DNA of 13,944 nt, taken from NCBI GenBank assembly GCA_036375215.1, contig DASUSH010000018.1:1-13944 (forward strand), given 5' to 3'. The position numbers and the translations under genes were made by a program. The DNA comes from DASUSH01 sp036375215. GTDB taxonomy: Bacteria > Actinomycetota > Thermoleophilia > Solirubrobacterales > 70-9. Position 1 is the stretch's first letter. Every line of letters starts with the position of its first letter. The notes beneath the pieces are model-generated. The model worked only from the letters and a program-made list of their open reading frames with translations, made no database searches and was not told the origin of the DNA. Shown in pieces: positions 1 through 6,521 of the stretch.

Positions 1-657
1 GCCGCCGGCGGCGCGATCGGCGGCGCCGCGGCCGCGACCGGCGGCGGGGCGCTGGGCGGCGGGATCGGCGCGATCGGCGGCGCGATCGGCACCAAGGCGG
101 TCGCGACGGCGGCGACGGCGGCCGTCGTCGCCGCGGGAGCCGTCGAGGTCAAGAACTACGTCGCGTCCGAGCAGCCCGTCGATCGCAACGCGATCGTCGC
201 CGAGGCCCCCGCGAACCCGGAGCCGAAGGTCGCCAGGGCCGCCGAGACCGAGCCCGCGGCCCCGGTCACGCTGCCGACGACCGAGCCCTCGAAGCCCGAT
301 GCCGGCGCCCCGGCCGGCGACGCGCCCGCCGAGCCCGCCGAGCCGGCGCCGGTCGACGCCCAGACACCGCCCGAGGCGGCCGCGCCCGCACCCTCGACCC
401 CGCTCGTGAGCCCCGGCGCGGACGACGGCGCCACGGCCGGGGACACCGAGATCGGGAGCGCCACGGCGCACGAGCGGCCGCCGACCACCTCCGGCGACGT
501 CTCCGCCACACCCACCCACGACGGGCCCGTGACGACCGCCCCGGCGCCCAGCGGCGGCGACCCCTCGCTGGCGCCCGCGCTCCCCGGCGCCCAGCCCGGC
601 GTGGCGCCCGCCGACGACGGTCGCGTCCCGGTCGCCCCGGTCGAGCCGGCCGCCTAG
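1..657 (+). CDS. 3' fragment of a protein with a hydrophobic segment and a Pro/Ala/Glu-rich tail
   Basis: Frame 1 is open from the first base to the TAG at 655-657, giving 218 residues without a start codon, so the gene begins left of the window. The visible part starts with Gly/Ala/Ile-rich low complexity (about residues 1-30), then a hydrophobic Ala/Val/Thr stretch (about 31-50) that could be one membrane segment, then about 165 residues rich in Pro, Ala, Glu, Asp and Thr with no recognisable fold. This looks like a membrane anchor followed by a disordered, probably extracytoplasmic tail. Some actinobacterial and Thermoleophilia sigma-factor or anti-sigma-like proteins carry such C-terminal extensions, and that is my best guess, but nothing catalytic or DNA-binding is visible here. 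Its stop codon shares bases with the stop of the convergent - strand gene. The antisense frames over this stretch are composition artefacts. Confidence 0.7.
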   Translation, partial: AAGGAIGGAAAATGGGALGGGIGAIGGAIGTKAVATAATAAVVAAGAVEVKNYVASEQPVDRNAIVAEAPANPEPKVARAAETEPAAPVTLPTTEPSKPDAGAPAGDAPAEPAEPAPVDAQTPPEAAAPAPSTPLVSPGADDGATAGDTEIGSATAHERPPTTSGDVSATPTHDGPVTTAPAPSGGDPSLAPALPGAQPGVAPADDGRVPVAPVEPAA

Positions 658-1406
658 CCGAAGGCGAAGCTCCGCAGCGGCTCCTCGAACGCCTCGCTCG
701 TCCGCACCGACGCGGCGTCCTCGAGCAGCAGCTGGATCGGCCAGTTGAGGAAGAACCCCGCCGGCGCCTCGCCGACCTTCTCGGCGACCCGCGCGCTCGT
801 GGTGCGCTCGGCGATCTCGATCTCGACGCCCCGGCCGGGGTCGTCGGGGTCGGGCACGAGCAGGGCCTTGCCGATCACGATCCCGTCCCCGTCGCCGGGC
901 GCGGTGAACGCGAGCTGGTAGGCCTCCGGCCCGCGGTCGACGGCGAGCTCCGTGCGGCCCTCGAGCACGATTCGCGCGCCCGGATGGGCGTCCGCGATCC
1001 GCGCCGCCGCGTCGTCCGCGGCGAGCGCGAGGCCGGGCAGCGGCTCTTCGCCCCCGTCCCCGGCGGCGGTCTCGAGCGGGCGGACGGTGAGGGTCTCACC
1101 GCCGGCGTCGCCGAGCGCGAGCAGCGCTCCCGGGGGCGCCTCGGCGCGGTCGAGCTCGCTCCAGGAGATCGAGAACGGCGGCGCCTCCGGGCCCGAGTAG
1201 GCGAAAGAGTCCCCGCCGCGGCCGAGGAGGAGCCAGGCGGCGACGGCGAGGATGGCGAGCGCGAGCAGGACGAGCGCGGCGCGGCCGAGACGGCCGGATC
1301 GCCGCCAGGCGGCGCGCAGGAGCTCGGGAAGGGTCGGCTCGCTCGCGCGGCCGGGGGCCGCGGTCAGCCCGCCAGCCCGATGACCTTGAGGCGGCGCGTC
1401 AGGCAC
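654..1406 (-). CDS. Single-pass membrane protein of unknown function, coupled to R2lox
   Basis: From the GTG at 1406 this encodes 250 residues. I do not recognise the family. About 42 hydrophilic, Arg-rich residues are followed by one clear membrane segment (about residues 42-61, Ala/Leu/Val-rich) and then about 185 residues of soluble domain, predicted outside the cell by the positive-inside rule. That domain is acidic with alternating hydrophobic stretches and ends in a Phe-Ala-Phe-Gly tail. The frame has no ATG; GTG 1406 overlaps the R2lox coding region by 43 nt. A CTG at 1367, forming a CTGA overlap with the R2lox stop, would give a 237-aa protein with the same membrane segment, so the start is uncertain. 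It is the last gene of the - strand set, and the overlap implies co-translation with R2lox. The gene ends on a TAG that overlaps the convergent gene's TAG. A role as membrane partner of the oxidase is inference only. Confidence 0.75.
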   Translation of the reverse strand: MPDAPPQGHRAGGLTAAPGRASEPTLPELLRAAWRRSGRLGRAALVLLALAILAVAAWLLLGRGGDSFAYSGPEAPPFSISWSELDRAEAPPGALLALGDAGGETLTVRPLETAAGDGGEEPLPGLALAADDAAARIADAHPGARIVLEGRTELAVDRGPEAYQLAFTAPGDGDGIVIGKALLVPDPDDPGRGVEIEIAERTTSARVAEKVGEAPAGFFLNWPIQLLLEDAASVRTSEAFEEPLRSFAFG

Positions 1407-2305
1407 TGGGCGGCGAACGCCTGCGTGTCCTCGCGGCTCTGGCCGGCGAGGAAGAGGTCCTCCTCGGGCGGCCAGGGCGGGGTGAGGACTCCGTCCGCCA
1501 CCGGCAGCGCCTCGCCGAGCATGCGCTCGATCGCCGTGCGGTAGCGAGCGTCCCGCTCGGCCATGTCGGTGAGGAAGCGGACGCCGAAGGCGATGTGGCG
1601 GTGCTCGTCGCGGGCGACGTTGGAGAAGCCCTCGACGAAGCCCGGCAGCGTCCCCTCCTGGGTGTTGTACTCGATGATGAAGTGCTGGCCCGTGAGGGCG
1701 AGGACCCCCTCGATGATCATGTGGTAGAGCGTGATCGTCTCGACCAGGGTCTCGAGGTCCTCGGGCTCCGCGGCGAGCCGGTCGACCCGCGAGGCGAGCA
1801 GCCCGTCGAAGAGCTCGGCGAAGGACTCGTTCGTGTGCTTGCTGGTCATCTCGAGCCGGCTCGCGAGGTCCGAGGTCCCCTCGAGCACCCCGACCTCCGA
1901 GTAGAAGCGCTCGAAGAAGCGCACGTGCCGGGCCTCGTCGACGATCTGGGTCGCCAGGAAGATCCGCATCTCCTCGGTCGGCGCCGCCCGCATGATCGGC
2001 CCGAGCTCGTCCGCCACCTTCTGCTCCCCGACGAAGAACGCGGAGAGCCCGTACATGCGCCGGTAGCGCTCGTCCTCGGGGATCCGCTCGTGCCAGTCGA
2101 CGCGGTCCTGGGAGAAGTCGAGGTCCTGGGTCAGCCACTGCTGGCGCTCCCAGAGCTCGTAGAGCTCGGTGTAGCCGAGCAGCTTCGCCCGGCCGCGGTC
2201 AGCCGAGCTCTCGAGAGCGGGGTCGCTGGTCTCCTGGAAATCGCCGCGCTCGGTGCGGCTCAGCCTCGGAACCGCGTCGGCTAGCGAGAACTCCTTCGCC
2301 TCCAT
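1364..2305 (-). CDS. R2-like ligand-binding oxidase (R2lox), ribonucleotide-reductase R2 homologue
   Basis: This 313-aa ferritin-like four-helix protein belongs to the ribonucleotide reductase small-subunit superfamily. Visible metal ligands are E94 (GEQKV), E124 and H127 (DEARH), E199 (IIEG) and E234/H237 (ARDEHRH). The first carboxylate is Glu, as in R2lox, where canonical R2 proteins have Asp. Val97 lies three residues after E94 and Tyr194 five before E199, matching the spacing of the Val-Tyr ether crosslink of characterised R2lox proteins; the E199-to-E234 spacing of 35 also matches. Known R2lox proteins assemble a Mn/Fe cofactor, bind a fatty-acid-like ligand and lack a known physiological reaction. 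Length is normal for the family, with about 25 extra residues at the N-terminus. ATG 2305 is the only plausible start, though no good Shine-Dalgarno precedes it. The upstream hydrolase gene ends 20 nt away, and the downstream membrane-protein gene overlaps it. There is no large ribonucleotide reductase subunit nearby. Confidence 0.9.
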   Translation of the reverse strand: MEAKEFSLADAVPRLSRTERGDFQETSDPALESSADRGRAKLLGYTELYELWERQQWLTQDLDFSQDRVDWHERIPEDERYRRMYGLSAFFVGEQKVADELGPIMRAAPTEEMRIFLATQIVDEARHVRFFERFYSEVGVLEGTSDLASRLEMTSKHTNESFAELFDGLLASRVDRLAAEPEDLETLVETITLYHMIIEGVLALTGQHFIIEYNTQEGTLPGFVEGFSNVARDEHRHIAFGVRFLTDMAERDARYRTAIERMLGEALPVADGVLTPPWPPEEDLFLAGQSREDTQAFAAQCLTRRLKVIGLAG

Positions 2306-2325
2306 CGGGAGTGGAGGCTATCTGG

Positions 2326-3009
2326 TCAGCCGCTCGCGCCCAGGTGCTTGCGGAAGAAGCCGACGGTCCGGTCCCAGGCGCTCTTCGACTTCTCCTCGTC
2401 GTAGGTGCCGAGCCGGTCGTGATCGGCGAAGAAGGCGTGTCCCGCGTCCTCGTAGTACTCGAAGACGGCGTCGACACCGGCGCTGCGCAGCTCCTCCTCG
2501 AGCGCCTTCGCGTCCTCGACCGGGATGAAGTCGTCGCCGGTGCCGAAGTGGCCGAGCACGGGCGCGTCGATGTTCGAGAAGTCGGGCTTGCCGTGCGGCA
2601 TCACGTAGTAGAAGGTGCTGACCGCGTTCACCTTCGGGTTGACCGAGGCCGCCCAGACGCACAGGCCGCCGCCGAGGCAGAAGCCGACGGCGCCGACCTC
2701 GCCGCTGCACTTGTCGTGCGCGGCGACGAAGTCGACCGCTCCGCGCATCTCCTTCTCGGCCTCGTCCATGTTCAGGGCCATCATCTTCTGCTGGGCCTCG
2801 TCGGGCTGGTCGGTGGTCTCACCGTGGTAGAGGTCGGGCGCGAGCGCGACGAAGCCCTCCGCGGCGAAGCGGTCGCAGACGCCCTGGATGTGGTCGTCGA
2901 CGCCCCACCACTCCTGCATCACGACCATTCCGGGGCCCTCGCCCTCGGGCTCGGCGAGGTAACCCTCCGCCGTGCCGCCGTTTGCCGCGAACTCGATGCG
3001 CTCTCCCAT
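2326..3009 (-). CDS. Dienelactone hydrolase family protein
   Basis: Using ATG 3009, this is a 227-aa alpha/beta hydrolase, the usual size for dienelactone hydrolases (carboxymethylenebutenolidase family). The nucleophile is Cys111 in GFCLGGG, the acid is Asp159 or Asp160 in GTGDD, and the base is His191 in DAGHAFF. Glu33 in QEWWG matches the glutamate that interacts with the nucleophile in this family. The protein has no signal peptide and is cytosolic. Known members cleave cyclic or activated esters such as dienelactones, but many have unknown substrates, so no chlorocatechol pathway should be assumed. The frame is open upstream to 3054, but ATG 3009 is preferred: a purine-rich GAGGAGGAG ribosome-binding site lies about 9 nt before it, and the ATG overlaps the TGA of the preceding 108-aa gene (TGATG). 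It is followed after 16 nt by R2lox. Confidence 0.9.
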   Translation of the reverse strand: MGERIEFAANGGTAEGYLAEPEGEGPGMVVMQEWWGVDDHIQGVCDRFAAEGFVALAPDLYHGETTDQPDEAQQKMMALNMDEAEKEMRGAVDFVAAHDKCSGEVGAVGFCLGGGLCVWAASVNPKVNAVSTFYYVMPHGKPDFSNIDAPVLGHFGTGDDFIPVEDAKALEEELRSAGVDAVFEYYEDAGHAFFADHDRLGTYDEEKSKSAWDRTVGFFRKHLGASG

Positions 3010-3335
3010 CAGCTCTCCTCCTCCTCGTTTGCCAGCTCCTCGGCGAGCGCCCACCCTACTGCGACCCCGACGAGCATCCCCATCCGCGCCTCCTCGGCGA
3101 GGAGGGTGCGAACGGCGGCGAGGCGCTCCTCCTCGGAGGGCGTGGTCGCCGCCTTCAGGACCTCGGCCTCGTGGCTCTCGCCGAACCAGCCCCCGTGCTC
3201 GAGCGCCTGCGCCAGGACGAGCTGCAGCTGCGGCGCCGCGGCCGCGACCATCGACTCCGCCTCGCGGAAGCGCTCGCGCTCGCCGAGGCGCTCGATCGCG
3301 CTCTCGAGCTCGGCCTCGGTGTAGCGGCGGGGCAT
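3009..3335 (-). CDS. 108-aa helical protein of unknown function
   Basis: ATG 3335 gives 108 residues. I do not recognise a family. The protein looks alpha-helical throughout: an acidic/basic N-terminal helix (EAELESAIERLGERERFREAE), an Ala/Gln/Leu-rich middle with a GGWFGESHE turn near residues 48-56, a charged helix near 66-83, and a short hydrophobic Gly/Ala/Val/Leu stretch (about 84-98) before an acidic Asn-Glu-Glu tail. The hydrophobic stretch is probably too short and interrupted to be a membrane span. The start lies 2 nt after the TAG of the FkbM gene, and the TGA overlaps the ATG of the hydrolase gene by one base, so it is embedded in an operon and almost certainly translated. Its tail doubles as the ribosome-binding region for the hydrolase. 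Confidence 0.8.
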   Translation of the reverse strand: MPRRYTEAELESAIERLGERERFREAESMVAAAAPQLQLVLAQALEHGGWFGESHEAEVLKAATTPSEEERLAAVRTLLAEEARMGMLVGVAVGWALAEELANEEEES

Positions 3336-3337
3336 GC

Positions 3338-4210
3338 CTAGATGCCTACCACGAGGCCGGGAAGACGGTCGACCTCGTCCGCCGGGACGAAGACGTAGTC
3401 GCGCTCGTCGAAGCCGCGATCGGCGGCGGCGGCGTCGACGCGCCGCGCGCGTCCGCTCGAGTCGCAGAGCAACATCGCGTAGCCGAGCCCGGCGAGGAGC
3501 TCGGTGAGCTCGGCGGCGCGCCGCCGCCGCGGCTCCGAGTCGAAGGGCAGGATCTCGCACATGATCGGCGGGCGATCGCGGGCGATCGCGCCCTCGAAGC
3601 CGCGCACGACCTCGAGCTCGGCGCCCTCGGCGTCGATCTTGAGCAGGCCGAGCTCGCCGATGCCGGCGGTGGCGAGCGCGTCGTCGCCGCGGACGACCGG
3701 GACCGGCCGCACCCCCGGCCCGGCCCGGCCCGCCGCCCCGGGCTCGAGCAGGCTCGCGGAGTCGTCGAGGTCGCCCGCGACCTCGAGGAGGGCGATCCCC
3801 GCTGCCTCGCCCGCCGCCGCCGCGATCACGGAGTCGCCAACGCGGCCGTTCGCGGCGAGCAGGGCCTCGACGTAGGCGGCGGCGCGCAGCTTCGGCTCGA
3901 TCCCCAGGTACGGGCGCGGATCGCCGAGCACGAGGAGCTTGACCAGGGTCTGCCCGACGTGGGCGCCGACGTCGACGAAGGCGCCGCCCCGCAGCCCGAG
4001 CAGCGAGCGCATCACCCCGATCAGGTGCTCGTCCGGGATGCCGCCGTGATCGAGGCCGATGCCGCCCCAGAGCGGAACCGCGACCGCGCGGCCGTGGAGG
4101 CGCAGCTCGACGACCGCGCCCGAGCGCGAGAGCCGTCCCGTGCGGTTCAGCGCGCGCAGCCCGGTCCAGGCGACCTTGCCGGCGACCCGCCTGCCCGGCG
4201 AGGAGTTCAA
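3338..4210 (-). CDS. FkbM-type SAM-dependent methyltransferase
   Basis: 290 residues with a Rossmann-fold methyltransferase core. SAM motif I is FVDVGAHVGQT (about residues 78-88), an acidic GIEP follows at about 103-106, and the FkbM hallmark KIDAEGAELEVVRG sits at about 191-204, followed by PPIMCEILPF. FkbM enzymes methylate hydroxyl groups on macrolides, sugars and glycans; here a glycan or glycolipid target is suggested by the divergent glycoside hydrolases. The start is TTG 4210, the only plausible initiation codon ahead of the domain in this frame, and no convincing Shine-Dalgarno precedes it, so the start is uncertain by a few codons. It is the first gene of the - strand set, with the 108-aa gene starting 2 nt after its TAG. 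Confidence 0.88.
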   Translation of the reverse strand: MNSSPGRRVAGKVAWTGLRALNRTGRLSRSGAVVELRLHGRAVAVPLWGGIGLDHGGIPDEHLIGVMRSLLGLRGGAFVDVGAHVGQTLVKLLVLGDPRPYLGIEPKLRAAAYVEALLAANGRVGDSVIAAAAGEAAGIALLEVAGDLDDSASLLEPGAAGRAGPGVRPVPVVRGDDALATAGIGELGLLKIDAEGAELEVVRGFEGAIARDRPPIMCEILPFDSEPRRRRAAELTELLAGLGYAMLLCDSSGRARRVDAAAADRGFDERDYVFVPADEVDRLPGLVVGI

Positions 4211-4293
4211 GGAAGGGCGGCTGCCGCGAGCACACGCGCAGCCTATCCCCGACCCTCACACGCGGTCACCGCCCGCCCTAACCTCTCCTGCTC
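4211..4293. promoter_or_regulatory. Divergent promoter region, FkbM operon / glycoside hydrolase pair
   Basis: This 83-nt gap separates divergent starts. On the - strand a TAGGCT hexamer (4245-4240) lies 18 nt from GTGACC (4269-4264), a fair -10/-35 pair giving a leader of about 20 nt before TTG 4210. On the + strand TAACCT (4279-4284) lies 9 nt before ATG 4294, which would give a nearly leaderless message; no good -35 is seen on that side. These are pattern matches only, without experimental support. Confidence 0.3.
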
Positions 4294-5412
4294 ATGCGGT
4301 ACAGGGGTCGAAGAGCTCGCCGGGCGATCGCGATCGCGATCGCGGTGACGGCCGCCGCCGCGGCGCTCCCGGCAGCCGCGTCCGCGTCCGCGCCCGAGCT
4401 GCCGCCGCCCGCGCCCCGAGCGCAGCCCGCGACCGGCGCCGAGCCCTACTTCGGCTACAACGAGGACTGGTTCTCCCATCGCCGGCGGATCCGCTTCGTC
4501 GCCCGCGGCGGCGCCGACACGATCCGCGCCGTGCTCTCATGGAGCGCGGTGGAGCGCGATCCCGGCGTCTATCGCTGGGGCCGCTACGACAGGCTCTACG
4601 CGCGGATGCTGGCCAACGGCGTCCGGCCGCTCTGGGTCCTCGGCGACGCACCCTGCTGGGCGCGCGAGCTGGCCTGGGAGGCGTGCGTCTCCCACGGCCT
4701 GGCCGCGTACCCGCCAACCGCGTCGCACGGCGACGAGTTCGGGCTGTTCGCGGCGATGGTCGCCCAGCGCTACCCGGAGGCGGTCGCGATCGAGGGGTGG
4801 AACGAGCCGAACCTGTGGTCGTTCTGGCGGCCCGAGCCGGCACCGGAGTTCGCGGCCTGGCTGACCGCATGGGTGAACGCCGGCGTCGACCTCGTCGATC
4901 CGTCGATGCCGGTCCTGCTCGGCGGGCTCTCGCCGCTGCTTCCCTCCGAGCTGACGCCGCCGAAGGAGGTCGCCTACGGGGAGTTCCTGCGGCGCGCGTA
5001 CGCCGCGGTGGGCCCCGGCCACTGGGACGCCGTGGCGATGCACCCGTTCCCCAGGTTCCAGAAAAGCGTCCACTACCTACGCGACATCGAGCAGCACCTC
5101 GACCGCGTGCGGCGCGCGCTGCGCGGCTCGGGCGACCGGCGTGCGCCGATCTGGGTGACCGAGATCGGCCTCTCGACCGAGGGGCTGCGCCCGTACTCCG
5201 GCGCCGAGCAGGCCAGGGGGCTGGTCCGGATCTACCGCGGCCTGTCGGCCCGAGGCGATGTCCCGGCGATCATCGTCCACCGCGTGATCGACCAGCCGAA
5301 GACCCTGAAGACCGCCGAGTCCGGATGGGGCATCGTCCGCCGCGGGGGCAGTCCCAAGCCCGCCTACTGCGCGCTCGCCGCCGAGCGCGGGGAAGGTTGC
5401 GGGCGCCGATGA
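4294..5412 (+). CDS. Secreted clan GH-A glycoside hydrolase (first paralogue, NEP motif)
   Basis: 372 residues. An Arg-rich start and an Ala/Ile core followed by Ala-Ser-Ala-Ser-Ala form a signal peptide of about 32 residues, so the enzyme is exported. The rest is one TIM barrel of the GH5/GH39-like clan: the acid/base is Glu171 in EGWNEPN, the nucleophile is Glu290 in IWVTEIGLST, and His250 in DAVAMHPFPRF is a typical active-site residue. Four cysteines (121, 131, 359, 369) are positioned for two disulfides and are conserved in the neighbouring paralogue. Substrate cannot be read from sequence; a plant or microbial polysaccharide is likely. ATG 4294 begins at the signal peptide; no Shine-Dalgarno is seen, in line with a leaderless start. 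The TGA overlaps the ATG of the second paralogue (ATGA), so the two are co-translated. Confidence 0.88.
   Translation: MRYRGRRARRAIAIAIAVTAAAAALPAAASASAPELPPPAPRAQPATGAEPYFGYNEDWFSHRRRIRFVARGGADTIRAVLSWSAVERDPGVYRWGRYDRLYARMLANGVRPLWVLGDAPCWARELAWEACVSHGLAAYPPTASHGDEFGLFAAMVAQRYPEAVAIEGWNEPNLWSFWRPEPAPEFAAWLTAWVNAGVDLVDPSMPVLLGGLSPLLPSELTPPKEVAYGEFLRRAYAAVGPGHWDAVAMHPFPRFQKSVHYLRDIEQHLDRVRRALRGSGDRRAPIWVTEIGLSTEGLRPYSGAEQARGLVRIYRGLSARGDVPAIIVHRVIDQPKTLKTAESGWGIVRRGGSPKPAYCALAAERGEGCGRR
4324..4341 (+). repeat. Three tandem GCGATC hexamers inside the signal peptide
   Basis: GCGATC is repeated three times in frame, followed by another GCG. It encodes the alternating Ala-Ile run at residues 11-17 of the signal-peptide core of the first glycoside hydrolase. 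Gain or loss of one unit would keep frame and change the hydrophobic core by two residues. Confidence 0.7.
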
Positions 5413-6491
5413 CCCGGGCCGCGGCGGGAATCGCGGGTCTTTTGGCCCTCGCGCTCGTCGCGTTCGCGATGCCGGCCGGCGCGCAGGAGGCCCCCGGCGG
5501 GGAGACCGCCGTCCCCGAGCGGGTCCACTTCGGCTTCAACGACGAATGGGCCCACCACGCCGACAAGCTCGGGCTCGTCGCGCGTGCCGGCGCGGACACG
5601 ACCCGCGCCGTGATCTCCTGGCGGGTGATCGAGGAGAGGCGCGGCGAGCTGGACTGGAGCCGCTACGACGCGCTCGCCGAGGACTTCCGCGCGGTCGGCA
5701 CGCGGCCCCTGTGGGTGCTCGCCGACGCGCCGTGCTGGGCCTGGACCAAGAGCGAGGGCGCCTGCGCGGCCAAGGGCCTCCAGCCCCGGCCGCCGCGGCC
5801 GACCCACTACGACGACTGGGCCCGGTTCGCGGCCCAGGTCGCCTACCGCTACCCGGACTCGGTCGCGATCGAGAGCTGGAACGAGGCGAACCTCGACAAC
5901 TTCTTCATGCCCAAGCCCGACCCGGTGAAGGCGGCGAACCTGGCCGCCTGGGCGAACGCCGGGGTCGACTTCGCCAACTCGCTGAGCGGGACCGCGATCC
6001 CGGTGCTCTTCGGCGGCTCGGCCCCGCTTTACGAGACGATCCCGGAGAAGAACGAGATCGCCTACGACGAGTTCCTGCGCGCCGCCTACGACGCGGTCCC
6101 GGAGGGCGGTTGGGACGGCGTCGCGATGCACCCGTTCCCGCGCTTCAAGGCGCGCGAGGGCTTCCTCGACGACATCGAGGAGCACCTCGACGCGCTCCGC
6201 GCCGCGCTCTTCGACTCGGGCGCCGCCGGCACCCCGATCTGGGTGACGGAGATCGGGCTCTCGACGGCCGGCCCGTTCCCCTACTCGCACGCCGATCAGG
6301 CCGCCGGTCTGCGCAGCATCTACCGGGCGCTCGAGTCGATGCCCGACGTCGCCGCGATCGTCGTGCACCGGTTGATCGACGGACCGAAGGAGCTGCGCAC
6401 GGCGGAGTCGGGCTGGGGGGTCGTGCGGCGGAACCTGCGGCCGAAGCCCGCCCTGTGCGCGCTCGCCGCGGCGCGCGGCGCACCCTGCTGA
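5409..6491 (+). CDS. Secreted clan GH-A glycoside hydrolase (second paralogue, NEA variant)
   Basis: 360 residues from ATG 5409, which overlaps the first paralogue's stop. A signal peptide (Ala/Leu/Val core, residues about 5-22, likely cleavage after Ala-Gly-Ala near 25) indicates export. The barrel aligns with the upstream protein along its whole length: FGFNDEW versus FGYNEDW, LWVLADAPCW versus LWVLGDAPCW, HPFPRF, IWVTEIGLST, and KxLxTAESGWG near the C-terminus. The acid/base is Glu159 in ESWNEAN, where Ala replaces the usual Pro after the glutamate; the nucleophile is Glu281. The four cysteines (109, 119, 350, 360) match those of the paralogue. This is a tandem duplication that has diverged, perhaps in specificity. 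The reading frame is open far upstream, but only this start gives a signal peptide and the right domain length. Confidence 0.88.
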   Translation: MTRAAAGIAGLLALALVAFAMPAGAQEAPGGETAVPERVHFGFNDEWAHHADKLGLVARAGADTTRAVISWRVIEERRGELDWSRYDALAEDFRAVGTRPLWVLADAPCWAWTKSEGACAAKGLQPRPPRPTHYDDWARFAAQVAYRYPDSVAIESWNEANLDNFFMPKPDPVKAANLAAWANAGVDFANSLSGTAIPVLFGGSAPLYETIPEKNEIAYDEFLRAAYDAVPEGGWDGVAMHPFPRFKAREGFLDDIEEHLDALRAALFDSGAAGTPIWVTEIGLSTAGPFPYSHADQAAGLRSIYRALESMPDVAAIVVHRLIDGPKELRTAESGWGVVRRNLRPKPALCALAAARGAPC

Positions 6492-6521
6492 GCGCTCAGG
6501 CGCCCACCGGCCACGCTCAGC
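6487..6521. terminator. Inverted repeat spanning two convergent stop codons
   Basis: GCTGAGCG (6487-6494) pairs with CGCTCAGC (6514-6521) around a 19-nt loop. One arm contains the TGA of the second glycoside hydrolase and the other contains the stop of the convergent acetyltransferase. A smaller perfect palindrome CTGAGCGCTCAG (6488-6499) competes with it. There is no T-tract, so this is a possible bidirectional hairpin, not a classical intrinsic terminator. Confidence 0.4.

Noticed and set aside
1595..2284. A 229-residue + strand frame antisense to R2lox
   Set aside because: No motif and biased composition; the - strand frame has a full R2lox signature.
1364..2305. Canonical class I ribonucleotide reductase small subunit
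   Set aside because: First metal ligand is Glu, the Val/Tyr pair matches R2lox, and no large-subunit gene is nearby.
3566..3588. Duplicated GCGATCGC palindromes inside the FkbM gene
   Set aside because: The octamers are common in GC-rich genomes and fit the codon use of the coding frame; no sign of a functional site.
4059..6491. An 810-residue + strand frame covering both glycoside hydrolases
   Set aside because: The upstream part is an out-of-frame shadow of the first hydrolase; the true second gene starts with a signal peptide at 5409.
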